Assembly: GCF_036002945.1 (NCBI RefSeq)
Contig: NZ_CP108529.1
Span: 8,799,001 to 8,863,000, forward strand
Direction: 5' to 3'
Source of the DNA: Streptomyces sp. NBC_01224
GTDB lineage: Bacteria > Actinomycetota > Actinomycetes > Streptomycetales > Streptomycetaceae
DNA length: 64,000 bases
The notes below the pieces were generated by a model. The model was not told the origin of the DNA. It did no database searches and was given only the letters and a program-made list of their open reading frames with translations. The position numbers and the translations under genes are program-made. Positions 7,881 to 17,940 of this stretch are shown here, one piece after another. Positions within the stretch are counted from its first letter, which is position 1, and each line of letters starts with the position of its first letter.

Positions 7881-9334
7881 CGGAGCACACGACCCAACAA
7901 CCGGCCGAGCACGCGACCTCACAGAATCCGGAGGCGGACCCCCACGACAACCGCCGTCAGGTCCTGTACTGGCGCCTCCTCGCCCGCCTCTTCGACCACG
8001 AGGAGCAGGCCTCGCTGGAATCGGCGAGCCTCGCCGTCGTCGATGACATCGGTCTGCCGTCCGCGCTGCTGGACCCGCAGGCATCCGTCGACTCGATCGT
8101 CCAGCGTCACCCGGAGCTGGCTGCCGAGTTCGACGGTCTGATGGCGCCCGAGCCCGACGACGACGGTGCGTGCGACCGGGCCGCCGAAGTGCGACGCGCG
8201 GCGCTGGTCTCGAAGGTGCTGCTCAACGTCTTCGCCTCCGGCTCCGGCATGGTCACCGCCGGGCAGTTGGCGCGCTGGCAGTCCGACGCCGGCTGGCTGG
8301 AGCGTGCGCTGGGCTGCAAGCCCGGCGAGCTGCGTGGCGGCCGCACCGGCGGTGGGGCCGGGGGAGGCGTCGCAGGACCGGGCGTCGGCCCGACCGGCAC
8401 CGGTGGCCTGGGCGCGACGCCCGATCTCGGCCGGCTGATTCCTGCGATAGGCCCGGAACTCGGCGCCATCGAGGCCGACCTCGTCAAGCGGATGCGCCTG
8501 CGCGAGGTGCTGGCCAATCCCAAGCTCGCCGCGCAGCTGACCCCGAGCATGTCACTGATCGAACAGCTGCTGCGGGACAAGAACAACCTCTCGGGTGTGG
8601 CCCTGGCCAACGCCAAGGCCCTGATCCGCCGTTTCGTCGACGAGGTCGCCGAGGTGCTGCGCACCCAGGTGGAAAAAGCCACGGCAGGTGCCCTGGACCG
8701 CTCCGTCCCGCCCAAGCGGGTGTTCCGCAACCTCGACCTCGACCGCACGATCTGGAAGAACCTCACCAACTGGAGCCCGAAGGAGGAGCGACTTTACGTC
8801 GACCGCCTCTACTACCGGCACACCGCCCGCAAGACGACGCCCCAGCGGCTGATCGTTGTCGTGGACCAGTCGGGCTCGATGGTCGACTCGATGGTGAACT
8901 GCACCATCCTGGCGTCGATCTTCGCCGGGCTGCCGAAGGTGGACGTCCACCTGATCGCGTACGACACGCGTGCCATCGACCTGACGCCCTGGGTGAACGA
9001 CCCGTTCGAGGCCCTGCTACGCACCAACCTCGGCGGCGGCAACGACGGTCCCGTCGCGATGGCCATGGCCCGTCCGAAGATCACCGACCCCAAAGACACC
9101 GTGATGGTGTGGATCTCCGACTTCTACGAGTTCGACCGTTCCCAGCCGCTGTTCGAGGGCATCGAGGCCGTCCACCGCTCCGGAGTGAAGTTCATCCCCG
9201 TCGGTTCGGTCACCAGCTCCGGCCGCCAGGAGGTCAACCCCTGGTTCCGTGAACGCTTCAAGGCCCTCGGTACGCCGGTGCTCTCCGGCCACATTCGCAA
9301 GCTCGTCCACGAACTCAAGACGTTTCTCGCTTAG
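7877..9334 (+). CDS. VWA-domain protein (YehP-like)
   Basis: 485 residues from the ATG in the ATGA overlap. The N-terminal half is helical and acidic, with a Gly-rich linker near residues 155-180. The C-terminal half is a von Willebrand A domain with the MIDAS DxSxS motif in VVDQSGSMVDSM (first Asp at residue 330), the conserved Thr/Gly region NLGGGNDG and the later WISDFYEF acid. VWA proteins paired with MoxR ATPases act as metal-dependent adaptors or substrate carriers. The next gene is a MoxR ATPase 12 bases downstream. Confidence 0.9.
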   Translation: MTEHTTQQPAEHATSQNPEADPHDNRRQVLYWRLLARLFDHEEQASLESASLAVVDDIGLPSALLDPQASVDSIVQRHPELAAEFDGLMAPEPDDDGACDRAAEVRRAALVSKVLLNVFASGSGMVTAGQLARWQSDAGWLERALGCKPGELRGGRTGGGAGGGVAGPGVGPTGTGGLGATPDLGRLIPAIGPELGAIEADLVKRMRLREVLANPKLAAQLTPSMSLIEQLLRDKNNLSGVALANAKALIRRFVDEVAEVLRTQVEKATAGALDRSVPPKRVFRNLDLDRTIWKNLTNWSPKEERLYVDRLYYRHTARKTTPQRLIVVVDQSGSMVDSMVNCTILASIFAGLPKVDVHLIAYDTRAIDLTPWVNDPFEALLRTNLGGGNDGPVAMAMARPKITDPKDTVMVWISDFYEFDRSQPLFEGIEAVHRSGVKFIPVGSVTSSGRQEVNPWFRERFKALGTPVLSGHIRKLVHELKTFLA

Positions 9335-9346
9335 AAAGGCCCTGTT

Positions 9347-10459
9347 ATGTCCGATCTGTTGCGCGCTCCTGCCGAGATCAAGTACGCCGAGGAACTGGAC
9401 TGGCTGGAGTCCATCGACGACAACCCCAAGCCCTTCTCCTGGCGTCTGTCCCCGAAGATGGTCCGCCTGTTCATCCTGGGTTCCGAGCGCTCCGACGGCC
9501 TGGACCGGGAAATCCCGCAGAAGTGGTACGGCGACCGCAGTTTTGTCGAGCGCTCCATCGTCACGTTGGCCTCCGACCGCGGGCTTCTGCTCATCGGCGA
9601 CCCCGGCACCGGCAAGAGCTGGCTGGCCGAGCTGCTGTCCGCCGCGATCTCCCGCAATTCCACGCTGGTCGTGCAGGGCACAGCCGGTACCACCGAGGAC
9701 CACATCAAGTACTCCTGGAACGTGTCCATGGTCATCGCCAAGGGCCAGTCGCGGGAGTCGATGATTCCCTCGCCGATCATGACCGCGATGGAGGCCGGCG
9801 CGATCGGTCGTTTCGAAGAACTCACCCGCTCCACCAGCGACGTCCAGGACGCGCTGATCTCGATCCTGTCCGAGAAGTACATCTCGGTCCCGGAACTGGA
9901 CAGCGACAACATTGTGTTCGCCAAGCCCGGCTTCTCGGTCATCGCCACCGCCAACAGCCGTGACCGGGGCGTCAACGACCTGTCCTCGGCACTCAAGCGC
10001 CGCTTCAACTTCGTCCGCATCCCGGTGGTGACGAACAAGAAGAGCGAGGCGGAGATCGTCCGCTTCCGCACCGAGGAGCTGTTGCGTCGCCACCAGATCG
10101 AGCTGGACGTGCCGCCGACGCTGCTCGACGTGCTGTTGCAGAGCTTCGCCGACCTGCGCGCCTCGGCGGCCGCGGCCGGCAGCGACGACGAGAAGCTGGA
10201 GTCCGCTCTCTCCTCCGCCGAACAGATCGGCGTGCTCGAGGACGCGATCCTGCACAGCAACTTTTTCGGCGAGCGCGCCCTGACCGCCCGTACGCTGGCT
10301 TCCTCGCTCGTCGGGTCACTGGCCCGGCGCGAGCCCGAGGACCTCGCCATCCTCAACAAGTACCTGCACGGCGTCGTCGAGCCGCGCAGCAAGGAAGAGG
10401 GCGGATCCTGGCCGGAGTTCCTGGAGGGCGGCCGCGACGCGATCGCCACCCTGTCATGA
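9347..10459 (+). CDS. MoxR-type AAA+ ATPase (YehL subfamily)
   Basis: 370 residues. Walker A is GDPGTGKSW (Lys90). The Walker B equivalent is AIGRFEELTR, with the acidic pair kept. The sensor/arginine-finger region reads ATANSRDRGVNDLSSALKRRF, typical of MoxR proteins, and is followed by a helical lid. It overlaps the next gene by ATGA. The partners (VWA, SWIM and DUF5682 proteins) place it in the YehL subfamily rather than the RavA or MoxR-proper groups. MoxR/VWA pairs are thought to act as chaperone-like remodelling machines; the substrate here is unknown. Confidence 0.92.
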   Translation: MSDLLRAPAEIKYAEELDWLESIDDNPKPFSWRLSPKMVRLFILGSERSDGLDREIPQKWYGDRSFVERSIVTLASDRGLLLIGDPGTGKSWLAELLSAAISRNSTLVVQGTAGTTEDHIKYSWNVSMVIAKGQSRESMIPSPIMTAMEAGAIGRFEELTRSTSDVQDALISILSEKYISVPELDSDNIVFAKPGFSVIATANSRDRGVNDLSSALKRRFNFVRIPVVTNKKSEAEIVRFRTEELLRRHQIELDVPPTLLDVLLQSFADLRASAAAAGSDDEKLESALSSAEQIGVLEDAILHSNFFGERALTARTLASSLVGSLARREPEDLAILNKYLHGVVEPRSKEEGGSWPEFLEGGRDAIATLS

Positions 10460-13251
10460 GCAGCACGCACGAGGGGCCCTTCGAAGCACTGCGCGCGCAG
10501 CTGCAGGAGGCCGCCGCGACGTTCGCCGACGGGCCCGACGCCCTGCAGGGCATCCTCCTCGGAATCGTCGACGACGTCGATCGCGCGGTGCGTGAGCCAC
10601 TGGAGATCTTCCCCGTCTGCCACCACTCGCCCGCCTCGGCGGTTGCGATGGCACGCCGTCTGCGGGAGAAGCAACCGAAGGTCGTGTACCTGGAGCTGTG
10701 CGAGGACATGGCGTCACTCCTGACCGAACTGCGCAACTGCAAGCTGCCGGTGGCCCTCCAGGCGTTCGCGGCCGAGGTCGACGGCTTCCCGGCCGAGTGG
10801 TCCCCGCTCTCGGTGGTCGCACCGATCACCGAGGCTTCGGCCGAATACCAGGCGATCGCCTACGCACTGGACACGCCGGGCGTAGAACTGGTCCTCGTCG
10901 ACCGTTCCTCGGACCACGTCTTTCAGTGGGACGCGCGCGAAACTCACACGGACGACCCAGCCGATCCGGACGCACCGCCCGCCCAGGAGGAGGCCGCGCT
11001 GCACGGCGACGCGGTCGGCGTGGAGCTCGGCGACCTGCGGCCGCGCTTCGCCGAACTGGAGGAACACCTGCTCCACCACGGCAGGGTGCGGCACTGGTCG
11101 GAGTGGTGGCACCAGTACGTCGAATTGCCGCTCGGCGACAGCGACCACGACACCTACCGCCAGGTCATGCTCCTGATCGGCAGCCTCTTCCGGCGCCTCG
11201 CACCCGGCGACCCCCACCGGGTGCGCGTGGACGAGGACCGGGAGCGCTATATGTGGACCAGGATGCGCGAGCACCTGGCCGCGACCGGCACCGATCCTGC
11301 GGACTGCCTCTACATCTGCGGCGCCTTCCACGCGGCCAGTCGCGTCGGAGAGTTCGGCGTCCACGGCACCGACACCTTCGAGATCAGCCCGCGCAGTGAC
11401 ACCAAGTGGCAGCATGGCCTGATTCCGTCCAGCCACGCGGCGATCGAGGCGCAGTTCGGCCTCGCCGCCGGCTCGGTGTCGATCGCCGCGACGGTCTGGG
11501 CGAAGAACGTCAGGCGCACGCGCGTGGAGCCGTACCGCCTGGCAGGTCAGGCGGGTGCGAAGAAAACGAAGGCCAAGAAGACCGCGGCCGCGGCGGCTCC
11601 CGTACCGGCGGTTCAGCCCTCGGACAAGCTGACCGGCTTCCTGCAGCGACCGCCCGTCCTGGACCGACTGGACGAGACCGAACTGCTCGGCTGGTCGGTG
11701 GAGATCGTGCGCGCCGCGCGCCGAGGCGGCTACCTCGCTTCCACCGCCGACGCCATCGCGGTGTTCGAGACGTCGATCCTGCTGGCCGGGATGCGTGACC
11801 GGGCCAGACCCACGCCGTACGACTTCCAGGATGCGGCCGTCACCTGCATCGAGAAGGACACCGTGCCCGGCCGGCGCGACGTGCGCCGCCTCGTGGAGAT
11901 CATGATGGGCGGCGACCGGGTCGGCCAGGTCGGCTACGACGCGCTGCCACCCCTGGCCCGCGACGTGCACGACCGGCTCACGCCCTTGAACCTGAAGCTC
12001 CAGCAGCGCGGCGTGCAACGGGCGCTGCTGGACATCGCCTCCCAGCCGGAACTGGAGCGCTGCTCCGACGTTCTGTGGACGCTGCGCTTCCTGATGCCGC
12101 AGGGCGCGGCTCGGCCGATCATGGGCGAGCGGAGACTCGGGGAGCGGCCGATCCAGGAGTCGTGGGACCTGGCGCTGGGCACTCACCAGCGTGCGCTCAT
12201 CGAACTCGGCTACGAGGGCGTCAGCATCGAGCAGGTCCTGGAGCAGCGACTGCGCCGTGCGGTGTACGGCCCGCAGGCCACCGCGGCGACCGTCCTGGAA
12301 GCCGTCGAGGACGCGACGCTGTACCTGCGCAGCCGCCGCCTCGCCGACGAGCTGGGCACACGCGCCCTGGAGGTACTGTCGGCCGAACGCAGCGTGGACG
12401 GCGCACCGGAAGTGCTGCGCCGGGTAAGACGGTTGCTGGCGTACTACCGCACCAGCGAGCCGGTGCTGCCGCCGTGGATCGAGTCCTTCGTCAAGACCGG
12501 ATACGCGCACTACTGCACCCTGCTGCCGACTGCGTTCACCGACGACGACGCCACCGTTCGCCAAGTGGCGGCGATGCTGGGCTTCCTGTTCAGCATGGAG
12601 AGTCTGGCGCTGTCGCTGGGCTGCGACCGGACCCAACTCGAGCTGGCGCTCGCCCAGTCGCATCCGCAGGACCCGCCGAAGACAGCGCTGCTGTGGGCGG
12701 CTCAGGTGCAGCTCGGGCACCTCTCCCGCGCGGACCTTCGGGCCAGGTGCGACGAACTGCTCGGCAATCCCTTGGTGGTACCCGCCTATCCGCGCTACCT
12801 CAGCGGCTTCGTACACGCCCTGGAGCCCGTCCCGGGCCTCACCGACTTTGTCGTGGAGGCAGTCTCGAACGCGTTCGGACGGCTGCCGGACCCGGTACTC
12901 CTGCCTTGGCTGCCGGCCCTGATCACCACCCTGCGATCGGGCGGTGCCGAGCTGGCCCCGCTGCTGATCCGTGAGGCCGGGCGGATCTTCCCCGGCCGGC
13001 TCGCAGCGCTGGACGAGTGGGTACCGCCGTGGCGGGCACAGCCGGAAGCCGTGCATACGGCGCGGCGCGCGGACGGCAGCCGCGGTTGTACGCTGCTCGC
13101 TGCCCACCCCGCGGCGTGCGACGCGGTGGCGAGCCTGCTGGGCTGTGACGGGACGTGGGAGACGGTGGACCCCGGCCTCACAGGCGCGGCACTGGCCGGT
13201 CGCCATCCGGATACGGCTATGGCGCTGGAGGTGCTGCTGGCCGGCGCATGA
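10456..13251 (+). CDS. DUF5682 protein (YehM-like)
   Basis: 931 residues, the last gene of the coupled operon, starting in an ATGA overlap with the MoxR gene. Near the N-terminus is FPVCHHSPASAVAMARRL, and later CLYICGAFHAASRVGEFG, both conserved-looking His-containing blocks of DUF5682. A basic, lysine/alanine-rich linker near residues 370-385 separates this from a long helical C-terminal region. The protein is longer than E. coli YehM (about 760 residues from memory). No membrane segments are seen. Function is unknown, but it always travels with the MoxR/VWA pair. Confidence 0.85.
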   Translation: MSSTHEGPFEALRAQLQEAAATFADGPDALQGILLGIVDDVDRAVREPLEIFPVCHHSPASAVAMARRLREKQPKVVYLELCEDMASLLTELRNCKLPVALQAFAAEVDGFPAEWSPLSVVAPITEASAEYQAIAYALDTPGVELVLVDRSSDHVFQWDARETHTDDPADPDAPPAQEEAALHGDAVGVELGDLRPRFAELEEHLLHHGRVRHWSEWWHQYVELPLGDSDHDTYRQVMLLIGSLFRRLAPGDPHRVRVDEDRERYMWTRMREHLAATGTDPADCLYICGAFHAASRVGEFGVHGTDTFEISPRSDTKWQHGLIPSSHAAIEAQFGLAAGSVSIAATVWAKNVRRTRVEPYRLAGQAGAKKTKAKKTAAAAAPVPAVQPSDKLTGFLQRPPVLDRLDETELLGWSVEIVRAARRGGYLASTADAIAVFETSILLAGMRDRARPTPYDFQDAAVTCIEKDTVPGRRDVRRLVEIMMGGDRVGQVGYDALPPLARDVHDRLTPLNLKLQQRGVQRALLDIASQPELERCSDVLWTLRFLMPQGAARPIMGERRLGERPIQESWDLALGTHQRALIELGYEGVSIEQVLEQRLRRAVYGPQATAATVLEAVEDATLYLRSRRLADELGTRALEVLSAERSVDGAPEVLRRVRRLLAYYRTSEPVLPPWIESFVKTGYAHYCTLLPTAFTDDDATVRQVAAMLGFLFSMESLALSLGCDRTQLELALAQSHPQDPPKTALLWAAQVQLGHLSRADLRARCDELLGNPLVVPAYPRYLSGFVHALEPVPGLTDFVVEAVSNAFGRLPDPVLLPWLPALITTLRSGGAELAPLLIREAGRIFPGRLAALDEWVPPWRAQPEAVHTARRADGSRGCTLLAAHPAACDAVASLLGCDGTWETVDPGLTGAALAGRHPDTAMALEVLLAGA

Positions 13252-13753
13252 TCTCGGCGGGGTGGAAGCCCGCGCAGCGGATCCGCCGTCGGCGGCGACC
13301 GGCGCCGCAGACACCCCGACGGCCCGGCAAGCGGTGCCGCAGACGCCCCGGCGAGCGGGCCCAGTTCCGGCCGCAGCCGGGTCAAGTCCGCGGTCAGCCG
13401 CCGGGCGACGGCCGCCGGCACGTCCACCTGGCGTGCCCCGCCGGCCTGCCCCGGTGGTAGAGGAGATCGAAACGGTAGATGCGGCTGTCCTCTGCGATGA
13501 CCTGCCCGAACGCCTGTCGGATCCGTCTGGGAAGACCGCCCCTCGACCCGGTCACGGTCACTTCTCGCTCATCGCTATGGACGCCCTCGGCCGGCCAGAA
13601 TCACCGTCACCTCGACGAACAGGGTTTCCGCCCGGAGAACCCCCAATAGTTCGGTCCACGGGCAGGAGCAGCGAAGGTGCCTCGGTGCAACCATGCGGTC
13701 TGCAGGTGCATCTCCATTGTTGAAGATCGAATGGTTCGGGAAGCGGGAGAACG
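13252..13753. other. Gene-free stretch before pbpA
   Basis: No credible complete gene. The minus strand around 13380-13480 reads like a short coding remnant (RIYRFDLLYHRGR, then VARRLTADLTRLRPELG) without recognisable family. The last ~60 bases before 13754 should hold the pbpA promoter; a GGGAG lies just upstream of its ATG. Confidence 0.4.
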
Positions 13754-15238
13754 ATGAACAGGCCGTTGCGGCATATAGCCGTCTTCTGTGGACTGCTGGT
13801 GCTGGCTTTGTTGCTCCGGGCGAACTGGCTCCAGTATTTCCAGAGCGATGCTCTTGCCACTGACGAGCACAATCGCCGGGTGAAGATCACTCAGTTCGCC
13901 ACCCCGCGCGGTGACATCATCGTGGGGGGTGACCCGATCACCGGTTCGAAGGCGGTCTCCGGCACGGACTTCAAGTACCAGCGGACCTTCAAACAGGGCG
14001 CGATGTACGCTCCGGTAACCGGGTACGCCTCACAGGCGCAGGGCATGTCCCTGCTGGAGAAGACGTACGACAGCGTGCTCAGCGGCCAGGACGACCGGTT
14101 CGCCTTCCGGCACGCCAAAGACATTCTCACCGGCGAGCAGCGCCGCGGCGGCGACGTGATCACCACGATCGACCCGAAGGCGCAGAAGGCGGGCTACAAG
14201 GGTCTGACCGACCTCGGTGCCCGCGGCGCGGTCGTCGCCCTCGACCCGCGCACGGGAAAGGTACTCGCGCTGGTCTCCACCCCTTCCTACGACCCGTCCG
14301 TCTTCGCCGGGAATTCGTTCAAGGAGGGCGACAGGTTCCAGGACCTCGTCGACGACAAGAGCAAGCCCCTGGCCAACCGCCCGCTGCGCGAGACCTTCCC
14401 GCCCGGCTCGACGTTCAAGATCCTCACGGCGGCCGCCGCCCTGGAGAACGGTGTGGTCACCGACGTCGACGCGGCGTCCGGCGCCGTTTCCCCGTACCCT
14501 CTGCCACTCTCCTCGAACAAGATCAGCAGTGAAGCCGGCGACGCGGTCTGCAACAAGGCGTCCATGAAGACCGCCATGCAGTACTCCTGCAACAACGTCT
14601 TCCTCGACGCGGCCTCCAAGGTCGGCGCGGACAAGATGCGAGAGACAGCGGAGAAGTTCGGCTTCAACGCCGACGTCTACTCCGACGAGTTCGGCGACAT
14701 GCTCGCCACCAAAAGCCTCTACCCGAGCCAACTGGACAAGCCGGGGACCGCGCTGACAGGCATGGGCCAGGGCAGTCTCACCAGCACCCCGATGCAGATG
14801 GCCATGGTGACCGCTGCTCTCGCCAACGACGGCAAGCTGATGCAGCCGTACATCGTCGAAGAGCTGCGCGGCCCCGACGTGTCGACCCTGGAGAAGCACG
14901 AACCGAAACTCAAGAGCCAGGCCGTCTCTGAGGAGACGGCGAAGAAGGTCCAGGAAATGATGGAGTTCACCGCCAAGGAGGGCAGCGCCCAACGGGCCCT
15001 GATCGACGGCGTCACGGTCGGTGGCAAGACCGGTACGGCGCAGCGCGGTGTGGATGTGAATGAAGAGGTGCCGTACGGCTGGTTCGTCTCGTACGGCAAG
15101 AAGGCCGACGGTGCGTCGGTGGCGGTTGCGGTTTTCATCGACCCGACGGACATGGACATCTCCCGCTCGGACATCTCGGGCGGACGGCTGGGCGGACCGA
15201 TCGCGAAGCGCGTGATGCAAGCAGTGCTGGGAAGCTGA
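13754..15238 (+). CDS. pbpA: Class B penicillin-binding protein (PbpA-type transpeptidase)
   Basis: 494 residues. An N-terminal membrane anchor (AVFCGLLVLALLLRANWLQY) is followed by the class B dimerisation region and a transpeptidase domain. The active-site serine is S219 in PPGSTFK (SxxK), the second motif is SCN (Ser278) and the third is KTG (Lys425 in GGKTGTAQ). It acts outside the membrane, cross-linking peptidoglycan. The usual streptomycete pbpA sits beside rodA, stp and pknB; none is here, so this is probably an additional paralogue. Confidence 0.93.
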   Translation: MNRPLRHIAVFCGLLVLALLLRANWLQYFQSDALATDEHNRRVKITQFATPRGDIIVGGDPITGSKAVSGTDFKYQRTFKQGAMYAPVTGYASQAQGMSLLEKTYDSVLSGQDDRFAFRHAKDILTGEQRRGGDVITTIDPKAQKAGYKGLTDLGARGAVVALDPRTGKVLALVSTPSYDPSVFAGNSFKEGDRFQDLVDDKSKPLANRPLRETFPPGSTFKILTAAAALENGVVTDVDAASGAVSPYPLPLSSNKISSEAGDAVCNKASMKTAMQYSCNNVFLDAASKVGADKMRETAEKFGFNADVYSDEFGDMLATKSLYPSQLDKPGTALTGMGQGSLTSTPMQMAMVTAALANDGKLMQPYIVEELRGPDVSTLEKHEPKLKSQAVSEETAKKVQEMMEFTAKEGSAQRALIDGVTVGGKTGTAQRGVDVNEEVPYGWFVSYGKKADGASVAVAVFIDPTDMDISRSDISGGRLGGPIAKRVMQAVLGS

Positions 15239-15260
15239 GGGATCAGCTCATCTGATGAGT

Positions 15261-15278
15261 CTGCGGCCTGATCCGCAG
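15261..15278 (+). terminator. Possible terminator after pbpA
   Basis: CTGCGG / CCGCAG stem with a 6-base loop, 23 bases after the pbpA stop. It is short, so only moderately convincing. Confidence 0.45.
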
Positions 15279-15745
15279 GACAGAACCAGGGCTTTGTCAG
15301 GTGTCTGGCCGGGTTGTGATTCCCGTGGTTCGCTGTGGGTGCGAGGGCGGATGAACCAGCCTCATGGATGGTCGGCCAAGGCGATGCGGCCGATGGCCGA
15401 AAGGCCTGAGACTGATCATCAGCGATGGCAGCAGTTCATGACCACCGCGGTTCCAGATCCGCCACCGGTCGATGTGAAAGCTGCACCCACCCATGCATGC
15501 CCGCGCCGTGGGCACGCGGGGCCGGAACGGATCAACACCTGGGCAGCTGCACCCGGTCAAGTCCAGGACCGGGGCGCGCGAGACCTCACGGTCATCCTTC
15601 GCGCACCCCCGGGGCGGGCTGGACCGGCAGGCCGCCCACATGTTCATCGGTCGTCCCTCGCATACCCGGGGCATGCCGCGCCAGCCGTATCGTCCGGGAA
15701 TGTGCGTCCCGGCCCGGACCACGCGCATCGTGACCTGGTGGCGCG
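15279..15745. other. Gene-free stretch between pbpA and the minus-strand hypothetical gene
   Basis: Open frames exist on both strands but show no domain, signal peptide or consistent coding character. I see nothing I can name. Confidence 0.45.
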
Positions 15746-16582
15746 CTACTTTCGGGGTGCGGGCTCGCCCTCTGGGCCCGGGAAATCGGTCGGGAGGGTG
15801 ACTTCCATCTGCCCTTCGTCAGTCATTTTGTGGATACCGATGCGAGTGGCGTCGAACTGGGTCCAGTCGCACCACAAGCGGAACACCTTGTGCGGAGGCA
15901 GGTCCGTGATGTCGAGACTGGCGGTGAAGTCGCCTTCGTTCAGAAGCAGCTGGACGGCCTGGCGGGCGTCGTGAGGGTCCCCGTCGATGGCGCGGGCAAG
16001 CCGTTCAAGGCTGGTAGTGAGCTCTGATTGCCGGTCCCCATCGGGATGGAACAAGTCGATGATCTTGTAGGAGGCGTCTTCGTAGGCGGCTTCGAAGCGC
16101 AACTGGCGCTGGATAGCGGCTTCCTCCTCGGCCAGCGGGAAGACATCGGCGGGCGCGGGCAACGGGTGCGCAGGATGCAGGCGCAGCACACCGTCCCTGT
16201 CGGGGATCTCGTGGATGACGTCGGCCGCTACCAAGAGCGTGATCACGTCGTCGTTGGTTTGGAGTGGAGGCAGTCCGTAATACGCGGCATATCGGGCCGC
16301 GTCGGCCATCTGCCGGCGCACCTCGGCCTGCTCGTCCTCGTCCCAAGTCGAGGGGTCCTCCCAACAGGAGAGGCTCAGATCCCCGTCCGGGTTTGACGAG
16401 CTGCATACAAACCGAGTCATGTCCTTCCTGGCGAGCGGGGTCTCTTCCGTTACCAGGCCCGTCAGGAGAAACGTCAGGGCATGGGGCCGCAAGCGTGCCC
16501 ACCCGCCGCGCATCACTTCGTGGAAGTGCTGCTCACGGTTGTGCTCCGACCAGTCCTTCAAGGGCTCCGTCTTCATCAGCAT
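15746..16582 (-). CDS. Hypothetical protein, DUF6042-like
   Basis: ATG at 16582 (or 16576) follows AAGGAG, giving 278 residues. The frame continues upstream to a TTG at 16654, but with no ribosome site. Features seen are GGWARLRPHALTFLLTGLV near the start, a central LSCWEDPSTWDEDEQ acidic block, LPPLQTNDDVITLLVAADV, and a C-terminal LPPHKVFRLWCDWTQFD. The order resembles streptomycete DUF6042 proteins as I recall them. No membrane helices or catalytic motif are evident. It stands alone. Confidence 0.6.
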   Translation of the reverse strand: MLMKTEPLKDWSEHNREQHFHEVMRGGWARLRPHALTFLLTGLVTEETPLARKDMTRFVCSSSNPDGDLSLSCWEDPSTWDEDEQAEVRRQMADAARYAAYYGLPPLQTNDDVITLLVAADVIHEIPDRDGVLRLHPAHPLPAPADVFPLAEEEAAIQRQLRFEAAYEDASYKIIDLFHPDGDRQSELTTSLERLARAIDGDPHDARQAVQLLLNEGDFTASLDITDLPPHKVFRLWCDWTQFDATRIGIHKMTDEGQMEVTLPTDFPGPEGEPAPRK

Positions 16583-16654
16583 GAACTCCTTCGCGGCAAC
16601 GGCATGCTGGCACAAGGATGTCAGGTAGCCCGCCACTCGGGGCAGAGGTCGCAA

Positions 16655-17174
16655 AACAACTTCGATGTAGTCGATCTGGGTGAACTCGACCTGAAGGCAC
16701 GGGGCCTTGGAGATGCTGTTCGTCGACCGTGGTCACCACAGGGTGCGGGCTCTTGCGACTGACGGATCCACTCGGCGGCGGAACACTGGACAGGTGCGGG
16801 CTGACAGTCGTTTTGGTCGATCGGAAACGGCAGGTCGCTGCCGCTGATCGAAGGCGCAGCGTTCAGCTGCCGGCTTTTCGGGGCGGAAGGACGTGCTCTG
16901 TCGTGAGCAGGCATTTCTCGAGGGAGCGGATCCGATGGATTCCCGTGTCTGGTTCGATAGTGGCGATGAGGGCAACTCGCACGGCCCGGCCTCCCTCGAC
17001 CTGATGACCGGCGGTGTGGCCCTGTAGCCGGAGTATGTCGACTGGCGGGTGCTCGGGCTCTGCCCGGGTGCCGGCCTGTCGGCCCTCGTGCGGGACCGCG
17101 TCTACCGAGGCACGGACCCCGCGTTTGGCGATTCGCACTTTGCCGTTTCAGCGGATCGGCAGAGAGGAGAGAGT
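16655..17174. other. Gene-free stretch before the HIT gene
   Basis: No gene is recognisable. A GAGAGGAGAGAG purine tract at 17160-17173 is the HIT-gene ribosome site. The remaining frames look like noise. Confidence 0.4.
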
Positions 17175-17690
17175 GTGTCACCGGAGCAGCAATCCCATGA
17201 CCTTGAAGCCTACGAGGCCAGGGTGCGCGGCGGCCCGTGCTTTGTGTGCGAGTTCGTGGCGGGTGTCCCTGGTTCTGCGCATGTCACGGTGTATGAGGAC
17301 GACCAGCACGTCGCCTTCCTTGACCGGTATCCGACAGTGCCGGGGAAGGTGCTCGTGGCCCCAAAGGCTCACATCGAGCACGCTGTTCGCGATCTGAACG
17401 AGTTTGCTTACCTGCGGCTGATGTCGGTGGTCCGGAAGGTGGCCTTGGCGGTGGAGGCGGTGATGAAACCCGAACGTACGTACCTGCTGTCCCTTGGAAG
17501 TCAGCAGGGGAATTCACATCTTCATTGGCATATCGCCGGCCTCCCTGTGGGAACCCCGTACCGGCAACAGCAGTTTCACGCTTTGATGGCCGAGAATGGC
17601 GTGCTGCCCTTCACGGACGAGGAGGCTGCCGCAACGGGCGAACGCTTGCGCGCGGCACTTTCCGAGGGTTGGGCGGCCGGCAGCGAGTAG
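17175..17690 (+). CDS. HIT-family nucleotide hydrolase/transferase
   Basis: GTG 17175 follows an AGGAGAGAG tract; 171 residues. The histidine triad is in GNSHLHWHIAGLP, and an upstream CFVCEFV pair plus HVAFLDRYPTVPGKVLVAPK fits the HINT/Fhit-like fold. HIT proteins hydrolyse or transfer nucleoside monophosphates. The exact substrate cannot be read from sequence. The extension upstream to 17049 is not needed and lacks family similarity. Confidence 0.9.
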   Translation: MSPEQQSHDLEAYEARVRGGPCFVCEFVAGVPGSAHVTVYEDDQHVAFLDRYPTVPGKVLVAPKAHIEHAVRDLNEFAYLRLMSVVRKVALAVEAVMKPERTYLLSLGSQQGNSHLHWHIAGLPVGTPYRQQQFHALMAENGVLPFTDEEAAATGERLRAALSEGWAAGSE

Positions 17691-17940
17691 GCGGTACTGG
17701 GTCGCTGCCGCGCGGCCCGGACTCAGGCGGTCGCCGCAGCCGCGGACAGTCTCGTTCACCGGTCGGCTCGGCACCCTCGGACTGAGGGTGTAGAGCCCGA
17801 CCGTGAACCGTCCCGCGGCTCCCTGTGAACGAGTGCACCGAGGCCCCCGCTTCGGGGTATCGGCGCCCGGCGTTCAAGTACTGGATCGATGCTCACGGAT
17901 GGGTGCAACCGCTGCATGGAGGTACTGAAGGAGGAGACCT

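Noticed and set aside
6899..9334. 811-residue frame fused to the front of the VWA protein
   Set aside because: The first ~325 residues are arginine/proline-rich shadow of the companion gene; the ATGA start at 7877 is correct.
10714..13314. 866-residue minus-strand frame opposite DUF5682
   Set aside because: Low-complexity antisense shadow without domains, typical for high-GC coding regions.
15746..16654. TTG 16654 as start of the DUF6042-like gene
   Set aside because: No ribosome site; AAGGAG before ATG 16582/16576 is more convincing, though a 5' truncation cannot be excluded.
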